This document shows positions 1 through 9,828 of a stretch of DNA of 64,000 nt, one piece after another. Within the stretch, counting starts at the first letter, position 1. Each line of letters opens with the position of its first letter. This DNA is from Mauremys mutica (taxonomy: Eukaryota > Chordata > Testudines > Geoemydidae). The DNA lies in NCBI RefSeq assembly GCF_020497125.1, contig NC_059084.1, forward strand, positions 35,721,949 through 35,785,948. Direction: 5' to 3'. The position numbers were made by a program, and so were the translations under genes. The notes beneath the pieces were generated by a model that was given only the letters and a program-made list of their open reading frames with translations, searched no databases and had not been told where the DNA came from.

Positions 1-1
1 G

Positions 2-634
2 AAGAACAAGCGATTCTTTGATGACACAGGGGGTGCAGACTATACGTTTGACTCTCGCCATATTCAGTTCAAAGTACAGGTGTTCTTCCTTACAATGGAT
101 TTGTTTCTATCAGAGCTAGGAGATCTTGGCGAAAGAATGGCTGAGGTCTCAAATTTATTTTCACCTATTTTGTTTCCGCCAGATACAGTGGATAAATCTT
201 CTATAGAAAATTTTGTTGACACTTTGGCCACAGCATATCCAAAAGACCTCCAGAGAGAAGATCTTAGAGAGGAACTTAGAATCTTTTACAAAATAAAAGA
301 CGATTCCAACTTAAGAGTTGATGGACATATAACCTCTGCACTTACACTTCTTAATGCTCTCTTCAAAAAAGGGTTGGAAAATGTGTTTCCACAGATTTGT
401 ATTTGTTTACGCCTACTAATAGTGTTGCCAGTGTCAGTAGCATCAGGAGAGCGTGCATTTAGTAAGCTAACATTGATTAAAAATCGTTTGCGTTCAGCCA
501 CTGGGGAAGAAAGGCTGAACCATTTGCTGACTTTGAGCATAGAATATGAAATGGCCAACGACATAAGTTTTGATGACATTATTAATGAGTTTGCCAAAAT
601 GAAACCGAGGAAAAAAATTGCACCTTGTTATTAA
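2..634 (+). pseudogene. hAT transposase C-terminal part (dimerisation domain), partial
   Basis: The frame is open from base 2 to the stop at 632-634, so the coding part begins outside the window. The C-terminal half has the hAT dimerisation (hATC) signature: a hydrophobic stretch, then SGERAFSKL, then IKNRLRS and ERLNHLLTLSIE. This pattern is typical of zinc-finger MYM-type 1-like and related hAT-derived proteins of vertebrates. The visible 210 codons have no stop or frameshift. In active hAT transposases this domain makes dimers and carries part of the catalytic fold. Whether the whole gene is intact, or domesticated, cannot be judged from the piece shown. It lies in a recognisable transposon 3' end, which favours an ordinary transposon copy. 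Confidence 0.75.
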
Positions 635-1758
635 TTTGAGCAAGAGTGTTGGGAAGATTAAGATGAACAACAGTATTGCCAGTGTTAGGCCTAAAACTTC
701 CGGAAGCTTTATAGAGTGAGCTTTGTAAAATTATCTTTAAAAAGCAAGCTTTGCAAAATTAAGCTCCAACTTGTGGTCAAAAGACACCTGCAACCAGGCA
801 ACATTTTATGCTGACTCCTATGTAGTAAAATAGGTCATGCCCATGGGTAGAGTTTATTAAGACCACCTTTGAAACTTGTGGTTAAGTCTGGGTTGCTCGA
901 GCTGGTCAAGTGGTACTAACACTATAGTATTAAGAATGGTAGTGTCAGGATAATTTGATCTCTGATTATATTAATGCTGCAGTATTAAAATAGTAGTAAA
1001 AGTTTAATACTAGTGTTAAGTTGTTTAGAAGTAGTAGAAAATTGGCAATTTATAGCATCTTTGTTTATACTTATGGTTATTAAGGGCAGGAATAGAACTT
1101 GTAAGGTTAATAGTTAATAAGCAATAACAACTTTGCATGTACTCATGCCTGTCATCAGTAAAAAGTAAGGACATGCTTTTATAATAATAAGTAGCTAATG
1201 CATAACATTACCGGTACTTGTGCTTGTTTGCAATATAATTTGTCATTTATATTAATCCTTATTCAATGCCGGTCTTTAATTTTTCTTTTCTTATTCTGTC
1301 TGTAATACATTTATAGCCGTAAGTCATTAAAAGCCTATCTTGAGGCATATTCAGTAGTTTTAATTTCTTTATATGGACACCACTTAACCTCATTACATCT
1401 GTGTTGGGTGGTGGGAAGTAGTGATCACCCAGAGCCCCATTTGGGACCTGATGTGTGTCCCCTTCTTCCTATATCTCTGCACAACTGTATAATTAATGTT
1501 CAGAACAATTCGTAATAAAACGATTTCATAAGAAGCATTATGTAATTGCAAATGTATACATACCCTTAAAGCATTTAATGTTTTCAAATAATGTATTTTG
1601 TATGTTTTCAAATTATTAAAATTTAATTTTTGAATATATTTGACTGGTTATTTTTTACATATCCAAATACATGTTACTAGAGTATTGCACCTTTTTTTTA
1701 TGGAAGGGGCCCCCAAAATTGCTTTACCCCAGGCCCCCTGAATCCTCTGGGCAGCCCT
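635..1758 (+). other. hAT 3' untranslated / non-coding stretch
   Basis: AT-rich sequence with no credible coding frame. It ends in a run resembling the tail of ZMYM-type hAT elements (GC-rich CCCCAGGCCCCC followed by the CAGGG terminus). No other feature is supported here. Confidence 0.5.
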
Positions 1759-1759
1759 G

Positions 1760-2230
1760 CTTGGTGACGGAATCTATCAGCTATCGTGTCCAGGAAAATC
1801 TGAGCCCTATTTTTATTTTTAGCACATGTCCTCCAGTCTATATCTGGGAAGTTAAAGTCTCCCATGATCACACAATTCCCATTAATATTTACTTAATTAA
1901 AAACATTAAAGAGTTCTCTATCCATATCCAAATCAGATCCTGGTGATCTATAGCACACCCCAAGGGAGCCCAGGGGAGGCTCTAGTAGCTTTCTTCCCAA
2001 TGTGATTTTTTTGCCCAGACAAACTCTGTCTTATCCATTCCATCCCTTCTTATTTCTTTACAGTCTAACTCATCATTGGTATACAATGCTACTCCACCAC
2101 CTTTGCCTTTATTTTTGTCTTTCCTAAACAGCACATAGCCTTCAATACCTGTACTCCAGTCACAACTAATATTATACCATGTTTCTGTTATCCCTATAAT
2201 ATTGTAGCCTATAGGACTAACCTGCTTGCT
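1760..2230 (-). pseudogene. Old CR1/L2-like LINE, endonuclease fragment
   Basis: On the minus strand the translation gives an apurinic/apyrimidinic-type endonuclease of a non-LTR retrotransposon: an ITETW motif near 2180-2195, a GYVLFRKDK-KGGGVALY run near 2075-2130, GVCYRSPGSD near 1930-1965 and MGDFNFPDIDW near 1830-1865. Several frame breaks are present. It is the same old element as the pieces at 3655-3849 and 4513-4700, now split by later insertions. The downstream (3') part was replaced or cut by the hAT ending at 1759. Confidence 0.7.
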
Positions 2231-2232
2231 TG

Positions 2233-2235
<3 letters not shown>

Positions 2236-2274
<39 letters not shown>
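2236..2274. repeat. (TA)n microsatellite
   Basis: About 19 uninterrupted TA units follow TGCACA. It lies at the border between the LINE endonuclease piece and the LTR-like insertion, a common place for dinucleotide expansion. Confidence 0.95.
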
Positions 2275-2277
<3 letters not shown>

Positions 2278-2280
2278 TAA

Positions 2281-3640
2281 GTATTTGGTTTGTTGTAATA
2301 GATTTATAGATGTATATTAAAGTAAGTGGCTGTAATGCAAGAGACCTACAGGCCTGTATGTTAAGCTAAGGCAAAGTTAGCATATCTGTATTAAGACCTT
2401 TTACTCAGAAAGCCTAGTTGACCTATATCTTGTTATCTAAATAGATGAGTACCGACACCTATGTCTATGACCTTTTATCTAGACCTAGGCCTGGTCTGCA
2501 CTGGGGTTGGGGGGGAATCGATCTAAGATGCGCAACTTCAGCTACGAGAATAGCATAGCTGAAGTCAACGTATCTTAGTTAGACTTACCTCACGTCCTCA
2601 CGGCGTGGAGTTGATTGCCGCGGCTCACCCGTCAACTTCGCTTCCGCCTCTTGCCGAGCTGAAGTACAGCAGTTGATGGGAGAGCAATCGGGGATCAATT
2701 TATAGTGTCTACACTACACGTGATAAATCGAACCCCGATAGATAAATTGCTACCTGCTGATCCGGCGAGTAGCGTAGACATAGCCCAATAGACAATGGAG
2801 AATGGCATATGGGGGTTTTCAATGTTGTACCCACAGACTTAACAAGTACACCACAAGAGACTGATGTGCGTACATACCTGTCATCAATATATACATACAT
2901 ATTAGCCTATGGGGTAAGTGTACTCTAACATTTTGTGGGTGAAGAATGAAATTTGGGCATAGGAGGAAGGATTTCCAGCACTTTCAATTCTCATTTACTC
3001 CGCTCTATCATTTTCATTTACATTCTATTTATACTCTATCTATCTATCTTTCTACAATGACTTTATAGGCTGTACTTGTTCTTCTTAAACTTTAAGTTTA
3101 GGCTAAACTTGGTTTCCCTAAGGTTTATTCTTAGTTTTGTTTATTAGGTTTTGATTTTAAGTTAGTCAAGTAAACCCTAATCAGCTTTGATAGCTCTTAG
3201 CATTTTCTAAGTACTGCATCCATCACTCAAGAATTGAGAAACCTGAACTAAAGGCTGGTCCTGTGTCTCTTTCCTCCAGATTATCAAGGAGGGGTGTGAG
3301 TATATTAACCAAAACTTTGTTGCATATAATACTATATTATCATATGTATCTTTTGAATAGCAGTAATGCAATTGTAACTTTGTAACTCTGAGTATTTTAC
3401 CATTTGCTTACCATTTCATTGATTTTAATAAAAAGTCTTTAGGACTATATCTGTCTCAGTGTGAGCTTCCTGTCATACACCCCGATGGTCCTTTGTAAAT
3501 TTTGTACAGCCTGATTCAGGACAAGAACTTTTATCTTCTGATCAAATAGATTGGTGAGCCTAAGACCCATACTAATTCATATTAATAATTAATTTTAATA
3601 ACACTATTAATAAATTAAATTCCCATATTATCCAAATTAA
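2281..3640. other. Non-coding insertion, LTR-like, splitting the old LINE
   Basis: This stretch separates two pieces of one LINE endonuclease that would otherwise be adjacent, so it is an insertion. No gene is visible. An AATAAA signal at about 3427 followed by a GT/CT-rich stretch suggests a solo LTR or an LTR-like repeat on the plus strand, but no clear terminal pair was found. A Harbinger-type MITE occupies 2488-2786 inside it. Confidence 0.35.
2488..2786. mobile_element. PIF/Harbinger-type MITE (non-autonomous)
   Basis: The ends form imperfect inverted repeats: GGCCTGGTCTGCACT at the left and the complement of AGCGTAGACATAGCCC at the right. The inside is GC-rich with CpG-bearing hairpins, for instance the TCGGGGATCAATTTAT and ATAAATCGAACCCCGA pair near 2688-2741. 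It has no coding capacity. The same GTGTAGACGTACCC-like end occurs at the autonomous-type Harbinger copy ending at 6335. Confidence 0.65.
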
Positions 3641-3654
3641 TATTATCAGTACAC

Positions 3655-3849
3655 CCTAAATCAGGCTACAATATCTGGCTTCACTTCATGGACCAATAGC
3701 TCTAGTTTCTCCATTTTGTTACCTAGGCTTCTCGTGCTGGTGTACAAACATTTTAATTTTTGCTGTTTGGCTTCGATCACATTCTTTACCCGATTAGGCC
3801 CAAACATTCTACCACCAGTATCATCTATTAGACTGTTATCTACATTCAT
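3655..3849 (-). pseudogene. Old LINE, start of ORF2 endonuclease
   Basis: The minus strand encodes LKCLYTSTRSLGNKMEKLE followed by VHEVKPDIVA, the usual N-terminal start of a CR1/L2 endonuclease (residues that line up with the copy at 57995-57890). The next domain piece is found at 2230-1760, beyond the LTR-like insertion. The upstream side is broken by a CR1 copy at 3850-4512. Confidence 0.65.
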
Positions 3850-4512
3850 AGGATCATAGAATCATAGAATATCAGGGTTGGAAGGGACCTCAGGAGGTCA
3901 TCTAGTCCAACCCCCTGCTCAGAGCAGGACCAATTCCCAACTAACTCATCCCAGCCAGGGCTTTGTCAAGCCTGACCTTAAAAACCTCTAAGGAAGGAGA
4001 TTCCACCACCTCCTTAGGTAACCCATTCCAGTGCTTCACCACTCTCTGAGTGAAAAAGTTTTTCCTAATATCCAGCCTAAACCTCCCCCACTGCAACTTG
4101 ATACCATTACTCCTGGTTCTGTCATTGGGTACCACTGAGAACAGTCTAGATCCATCCTCTTTGGAACCCCCTTTCAGGTAGTTGAAAGCAGCTATCAAAT
4201 ACCTCCTCATCCTTTTCTTCTGCAGACTAAACAATCCCAGTTCCCTCAGGCTCTCCTCACAAGTCATGTGCTCCAGCCCCCTGATCATTTTTGTTGCCCT
4301 CCACTGGACTCTTTCCAATTTTTCCACATCCTTCTTGTATGGACACAGTACTCCAGATGAGGCCTCACCAATGTCGAATAGAGGGGAATGATCACATCCC
4401 TCGATCTGCTGGCAATGCCCCTATTTATACAGCCCAAAATGCCATTAGCCTTCTTGGCAACAAGGGCACACTGTTGACTCATATCCAGCTTCTCGTCCAC
4501 TGTAACCCCTAA
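3850..4512 (-). mobile_element. CR1 LINE, 5'-truncated (RT C-terminal end and 3' tail)
   Basis: The 3' tail starts with the complement of ATTCTATGATTCTATGATCC and the conserved GGTTGGAAGGGACCTCAGG block. On the minus strand the C-terminal part of CR1 ORF2 follows, from [19 protein letters not shown] to the end at [10 protein letters not shown] frame break divides it near 4285-4330. CR1 retrotransposes by target-primed reverse transcription and is commonly 5'-truncated like this. It inserted into the older LINE. Confidence 0.9.
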
Positions 4513-4700
4513 CATTACCCTTCCTCCTTATGTTCATTCTCCTATCCACGGCTGTATCCTTTCTTACTTTGTTTTCTTTGTATTCTTCCCTCTCAATATT
4601 AAAATCCGGCATAGAAATTACCTGAACATCTCCCAACCATCGCCCCCAAATTCCTAGTTTAAAGCTCTCTTAATCAGTTGTGCCAGCCTCCCTCCTAGAA
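4513..4700 (-). other. Old LINE piece upstream of ORF2
   Basis: A minus-strand open stretch gives a charged sequence (VISMPDFNIEREEYKENK...) with no domain that can be named. Its place directly upstream of the CR1 insertion makes it the likely 5' flank of the old LINE's ORF2. Confidence 0.35.
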
Positions 4701-4706
4701 GTCTAT

Positions 4707-5107
4707 TTCATAGAATTCAAGATCAGAAGGGACCATTATGATCATCTAGTCTGACCTCCTGCAAGATGCAGGCCACATAAGCCGATCCACCCACTCCTGA
4801 AATAATTCTCTCCCTTGACTCTGCTGTTGAATGCTCCAGATCCTGATTTAAAGAACTCAAGTAGCAGATAATCCACCAGCAAGCGACCCCTGCCCCATGC
4901 TTCGGAGGAAGGCGAAAAACCTCCAGGGCCACTGCCAATCTACCCTGGAGGAAAATTCCTTCCCGACCCCAAATATGGCGGTCAGCTGAACCCCGAGCAT
5001 GCGGGCAAGACTCTCCAGCCAGACCCTCTGGAAAAAGGCTAACAATATCCTATCATTGACCCTTTGTACTAATTACCAGTGTGGCATGTAATTGACCTAT
5101 TGACTAA
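4707..5107 (-). repeat. CR1-related repeat tail, up to the assembly gap
   Basis: It starts with TTTCATAGAATTCAAGATCAG and AGAAGGGACCATTATGATCA, a CR1-like 3' tail in minus orientation that also appears at 61325-61400. The rest is non-coding, with GC-rich blocks such as CTCCAGGGCCACTGCCAATCTACCC. The end is hidden by the gap. Confidence 0.55.
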
Positions 5108-5130
5108 NNNNNNNNNNNNNNNNNNNNNNN
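5108..5130. other. Assembly gap (23 N)
   Basis: Run of 23 undetermined bases. It falls between a CR1-related repeat and the middle of a Harbinger transposase, so the downstream end of the transposase and the element's other terminus are hidden. Confidence 0.99.
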
Positions 5131-5961
5131 TTTAAACAGAGTAGTGCTTCTGAAGGACGCGAGCATCATGAACCCTCCCTGGCCATCCCACGTGGATGTT
5201 TTGTGAAACGTCCCTTGTGATCTACCAGTGCTTGCAGCACCATTGAAAAGTACCCCTTCCGGTTTACCGTTACTGGGTGCCCTGGCGCTGCGGTGCCAAG
5301 ATAGGAATATGGGTTCCAATCTATCGCCCCACCACAGTTCAGGGAATCCCATTGCAGTCAAAGCCATCCACTATGGACTGCACGTTTCCCAGAGTCACAA
5401 CCTTTCGTAGGCAGCAGCTTAGTGATTTCTTTGGCTACTTGCTATCACAGCAGCACCCCACAGTAGATGTTCCAACTCCCAACATGGATTCCCGACTGAC
5501 CGGTAGCTGTCTGGCGATGCAAGCTTCCACAGGGCTATCGCCTCTCGCTTCTCTACTGTGAGGGCTGCTCTCATCTTGGTATTATGGCGTTTCAGGGCAG
5601 GGGCAAGCAAGTCACAAAGTTCCATGAAAGTGCCCTTACGCATGCGAAAGTTTCGCAGCCACTGGGAAATCGTCCCACACCTGCAACACAATGTGGTCCC
5701 ACAGTCAGTGCTTGTTTCCCGGGCCCAAAATCGGCGTTCAATGGATAGAATCTGCCCCATTACCATCAGGATCTCCAAAGCGCAGGGGCCCGCGGTTTGA
5801 GAGAATTCTGTGTCTACGTCCTCATCACTGTCATCGCCGCGCTGCCGTATCCGCCTCCTCCTCGCCTCGGATTGAAGGTCCTGGTTCACCATAGACTGCA
5901 CGAGAGTGCGCGAGGTGTTTAAAACATTCACGATTGCGGTATGGAGCTGAGCAGGGTCCAT
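5131..5961 (-). pseudogene. Harbinger (DDE) transposase, N-terminal and middle part, broken
   Basis: The likely start is the ATG at 5961 (MDPAQLHTAIVNVLNT). A basic RRRRIRQRG stretch, the EALTVEKREAIALWKL-like run (here starting MRAALTVEKREA, about 5563) and SYRSVGN follow, as in PIF/Harbinger nucleases. Further on, in shifted frames, come a GFPELWWGD-type remnant of the GxIDGTH block containing the first catalytic Asp, and VHDARV-like traces near 5150-5170. Frameshifts near 5490 and 5330-5400 disrupt it. The rest is lost in the gap. These transposases cut DNA and usually need a partner Myb-like protein, which is absent in this copy. Confidence 0.7.
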
Positions 5962-6335
5962 GCTTGCTGTGCTATGGCGTCTGCACAGTTCACCAGGCAA
6001 AAAAAGGCGCGAAACGGTTGTCTGCTGCTCAGGAAGGGAGGGGTGAGGCTGTACCCAGAACCACACGCGACAATGATTATTTGCCCCATCAGGCACTGGG
6101 ATCTCAACCCGGAAATGCCAAGGGGCGGGGGAGGCTGCAGGAACTATGGGATAGCTTACGGGATAGCTACCCACAGTGCAAACGCTCCAGAAATCGACGC
6201 TAGCCTCGGACCATGGACGCACACTACCGATTTAATGTGTTTTAGTGTGGCCGCGCGCATTCGATTTTATAAAATCTCTGTTTTACAAAACCGGTTTATG
6301 CAAATTCGGAATAGTCCCGTAGTGTAGACGTACCC
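5131..6335 (-). mobile_element. PIF/Harbinger transposon, partial
   Basis: The right end reads GTAGTGTAGACGTACCC and is followed by TAA (6336-6338), matching the 3-bp TWA target sites of PIF/Harbinger elements. The inside encodes a broken transposase on the minus strand. The left end lies in or beyond the gap. Confidence 0.8.
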
Positions 6336-6338
6336 TAA

Positions 6339-7007
6339 AGTTGTGACAAACCAACATAACAAAAAAATTCCTTCAGGTTAGTTAACAAGGTCCTTAAATA
6401 GTGTCTTTATGAGGGAAAGATTCATGATCTGCTGTCTTTTTGTTGGTAAAAGTTATCTGAACTGTTTAACATTAAGATATCCCAATGTATTCAAAAGCAA
6501 TTTTCAAGTGTGTTTTCAGAGTTACAAATGTGGAGATACAACCACATGTAAAAGTATATTTCTATATTCTTCTTCCAACTAGCACTGACCTTAAAGTCCC
6601 TCTAGTAATCCTTTACCCTTGCGACTCTGGCTATCTTTTCAATACACCATTATCTGTCTTTCCATGTTCATTTTTTAATTTTAGCTTTGCGATTCTATTA
6701 CTTCATTTTTCAAGGAATATGTAGGCTACCTGATAAGATTAAAAACCTGACAGAATCAATTCAGGCTTTCAACCTTTCATGGAAAATAATGCAGTTACAA
6801 TTTATTAATGCATAATATTTTATGTAATATCATCCCTCAAGTTCTTGTTATTTAGTAACAGCTGAACCACAAACCTCACTTAGGACAGTCAGATTTCAGA
6901 TTCCCAGGAGCCAAGAAATATAAACTTGATTAAGATAAAAAGATATGTTAATACCATTTAAGCTGCAATTAAACAATGGTTAGAGAGAACTTTAGTTATA
7001 GCCATTT
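6339..7007. other. AT-rich non-coding stretch
   Basis: No credible coding frame, terminal repeat or RNA gene was seen between the Harbinger end and the next MITE. Confidence 0.5.
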
Positions 7008-7285
7008 AGGGAGGCCATCTCTAAACTTACAAGGTTACAGCGGCACAGCTATATCAATATGTAGCCGCAATTATGCCAATGGAAGAGGGCTCTCCTGTTG
7101 ACATAATAAAACCAGCTCAACGAGCAGCAGTAGCTATGTCGGAGGGAGAGCTTCTCCCGCCGACAAAGCGCTGTGCACAAGAGGCGCTTATGCCGGCAAA
7201 ACTTGTGTCGCTCAGCAGGTGTTTTTTCACACTCCTGAGTGACAAATGCTTTGCCAACACAAGTGCTAGCGTAGACATGGCCCCA
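7008..7285. mobile_element. Harbinger-type MITE, diverged
   Basis: The inner part is an inverted pair around GTCGGAGGGAGAGCTTCTCC and GCCGACAAAGCGC, with the right end CACAAGTGCTAGCGTAGACATGGCCC matching the GTGTAGACATAGCC end of the other Harbinger MITEs. The left end GGGAGGCCATCTCTAAACTT is a decayed partner. No coding capacity. Confidence 0.55.
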
Positions 7286-7765
7286 GTTTACCAATGGAAA
7301 TGCAAGAAAGCCAATTTTCTAACTAAGAACAGGCTGAGAGTATGTATAATCAAGCAATGAAAAAAAAACCTAGAATTTAGAAGTATGAGTTTAAAGTGGC
7401 AGTATTTGAATATTTACAAAATGTTATATGCATGTTTCCAATATGGTTGCTGTGAACTGCTATGTATTAATATATGAATATTGATATGTATTTTTTTAAA
7501 TTACTTTGGTCAGTGAGGTAAAGTTACTGTCTAACTATGGTGGGTTATTAGAATTTCCTGTATGACTACTGATCTGACTTAATAGGGGGCTCTGGGAAGA
7601 AGAAAGAGAAAAGCAACACAATAGATCTAGATAAGGATTCCTGGCAATACACTTGAAAGACAACAGACAAGCTGTTAGCTTCAAGGATCTTGTCTCCAAG
7701 GAAGATGCAAGTTTGGTTTGCCAAACTAGCAAACCTGGAGAAAAACAAACATTAAAGATTTAAAA
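7286..7765. other. Unassigned AT-rich stretch
   Basis: No gene or repeat boundary could be supported. Short open frames here have no recognisable motif. Confidence 0.5.
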
Positions 7766-8110
7766 AGTGCTTTTCAGAAGAAGAGGTCTCTTGTCAAACG
7801 CTATGTAGGGAGACTGGCAGAGAAAAAAAGACATGGCAGAGTGAGTCTAAACAAGTAGGATCTTCCCATTTCCAGCACAGGGCCAGCCTTAAGGAAAAAG
7901 CTAGATATACATACATTATGTTTTATTGTTTTAAGATCTGCTTGTCTGTTAAATGTTTTTGTTCTAAATAAACAACATCTTCCTTTAAGGAGTCTGTCTG
8001 GCAACTGTATTAACCCTGTCATTGCTCTGTGAAGGAACAGAACTGCCGGGTGTTAGCCTAAATCTGACCTGCTGATGTAATCACAGTTAGTACCAGGGGA
8101 CTGCAACCCA
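7766..8110 (+). repeat. Possible LTR remnant with AATAAA
   Basis: A plus-strand AATAAA occurs at about 7967 (TTCTAAATAAACAACATC), followed about 40 bases later by a GT-rich run, as in the R-U5 part of an LTR. The block has no coding frame. No matching second LTR or target duplication was found, so this is a weak assignment. Confidence 0.3.
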
Positions 8111-8149
8111 GGGCACAGTCAGAGTGGAAGAATCTGTAATTTCATCTGG

Positions 8150-8385
8150 AGCCAGGTGACAGTTAAGATACGTCTAACCAGCAAGCACGGGCGCCGACAG
8201 CAAGTCTTGGAGCCTGGGTCTATAGATTCAGGCTTGCAGTCCTCAGGAGCTGTGTAGACATTCAAGGCTTGTGATCTAAAGCTCAGCCCCCCTTCGTAGG
8301 CTTCAGAGTCTTGTCTACACAGTTATTTTTAGTGCTGCAACACAAGCACGAGCCTGTAGACCCATGCTATGAGACTCACTGACAC
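8150..8385. repeat. MITE-like repeat
   Basis: Contains several copies of a TGTGTAGACATTCAAGGC / TTGTCTACACAG-type motif, the same GTGTAGAC core that ends Harbinger MITEs here, in both orientations (8253-8272 and 8313-8325). Boundaries are uncertain. Confidence 0.35.
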
Positions 8386-8779
8386 AGGCTGATGTATGCT
8401 GTGCAACATGTAACCATAAAGAATAGAGACCTACGAGGGACGCATTCAATGAGAGCAAGAGTGATCAGAGGTGCAGTTTGCTCAATAACTGAGACAGTTA
8501 CTTACAAATCCTCTACACTAGTGTTTTTGGGATGTTTCCCAGAGTTGCACTACTGTACCACCATTTCAGCTTCAAGGGTGGCAACAGTAGTGTATTCAGA
8601 GCCCAGACATTTTTACCATGAAGTAAAACAGAGCAGTGAAAATACCTGTCAAGTGACTACCCTACTCTTACACTATTGTCAGTGGGTAGCAATGAGGAGA
8701 GATTTTCTGAAAATAGCTACTGAAGCCAAGTGCAAAAGGGAGATAAAATGGAATTCTATGTGCTTTATTGCAAAGAGTA

Positions 8780-9828
8780 CTGAATATCCCTGTGACTGGT
8801 GCTCTAGTCATCACGTTATGGCGCCTCCTCCTGGTCATTCTGGGGAACAGCTCACCAGGTCAAAGCCATCCCTGCACCTTTGTCTTTCCGCCTGCAGCCC
8901 CCTCTCACTCCAGGAGCTGCTTCGGCCTCTTCATTACGCAGCCCACAGGCTAGGTCACTATCATGGTTCCCCCCCACAACTGAAAGGGAGGGGGGGAAGA
9001 GGTCTCTTCTCCCAAACAGGCTCAGGCAGTCTTCCTATGCACTGCCCCACCAGTGCCACTTCCCCAGTTGCTGGTTGGGGAACCCAGGCCTGCCCTCTAC
9101 TCCTGGTTCCAAGGGTTCTCAACCTTTTTCTTTCCGAGAGTCCCTCCTCTCCCCCCGCCCCCAACCTGCTACAAAAACCCTGTGCCACAACAACTGTTTT
9201 TCTGCATATAAAAGCCACAGCCAGTGTTAAATGGCAGCAAGAGTGCAATTGCCCAGGGCCCCACATCACGGGGGGCATTGCAAAGCTAAGTTGCTCAGGC
9301 TTCAGCCTCAGCTTTGGATGCTGGGCCTAAAGGCCTTGGGCTGCAGTCCCGCGCAGTGGGGCTTTGGCTTTTTGTCCTGGGCCCCAGTGAGTCTAAGGTT
9401 GGCCACACTTGGAGGACACCCTGAAACATGTTCGTGGCCCCCGGACCTCAGGCTGAGAACCACTGCAAGTCTGTTCCACCCTGAACCTTTCTGCATTTCC
9501 GAGCCCTTTCCTAACCTTCTGGCTCTCCCTTCCTTCTCTGGGTCTCCCAGCTTCAGCACTCCCTCCTCCCAGGGAGCAACTACAAGCTACATGTCTGTGC
9601 AGCCTCCAAATACTCCTCCCTCTTCCCAGAGACCAACTGCAGCCTGTCCCAGCAGCTCCTTCTGTTGTCAGCTTCCTGTTCCTGCAGATGTGAGCTACTT
9701 CTAATGAAGGTTTCTCTCTGAGTCTTAATTCCCCCAAGCTTGCCGCTTAATAGGCTAATTGGCCCCTCTGGCCTGCCTTAATTCTTTCAGTGCAAGTGTG
9801 GAGAGGACACCCCATCACAGCAGCCACT
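8780..9828. repeat. LTR-like repeat, interrupted by a hAT element
   Basis: The C+T-rich block from about 8780 resumes after an inserted hAT element (9110-9465) and ends near GGACACCCCATCACA at 9805-9820. A long plus-strand open frame covering part of it (8392-9330) has low-complexity, uncoded-looking composition. This resembles a solo LTR but has no visible TATA/polyadenylation pair. Confidence 0.35.
9110..9465. mobile_element. Non-autonomous hAT element (CAGTGGTTCTCAACC family)
   Basis: The left end CAAGGGTTCTCAACC and the right end GGCTGAGAACCACTG form an inverted pair (complement CAGTGGTTCTCAGCC), a terminus type of Charlie-like hAT elements in vertebrates. No open reading frame of note. 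The 8 bases at each side do not match, so the target duplication has decayed or the border is slightly off. Confidence 0.6.

Larger units (their letters stand above)
1..1759 (+). mobile_element. hAT DNA transposon, 3' part (ZMYM-type), cut by window edge
   Basis: The block starts at the window edge inside a transposase reading frame and runs through an AT-rich 3' untranslated stretch to a terminus at 1759. The last 11 bases read GGGCAGCCCTG, which on the other strand gives CAGGGCTGCCC, the CAGGG-type start common to many hAT termini. Just beyond it the sequence becomes an old LINE in the opposite orientation, so the hAT seems to have inserted into that LINE. The 8 bases after the end (1760-1767) would be its target duplication, but the 5' end is outside the window and cannot be compared. 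Confidence 0.7.

Noticed and set aside
2236..2274. CRISPR-like or regulatory array
   Set aside because: Pure TA microsatellite; no spacers and a vertebrate genome context.
8392..9330. 312-codon open frame on the plus strand
   Set aside because: It runs across a repeat boundary and a hAT element, has no recognisable domain and has the composition of translated C+T-rich repeat DNA.
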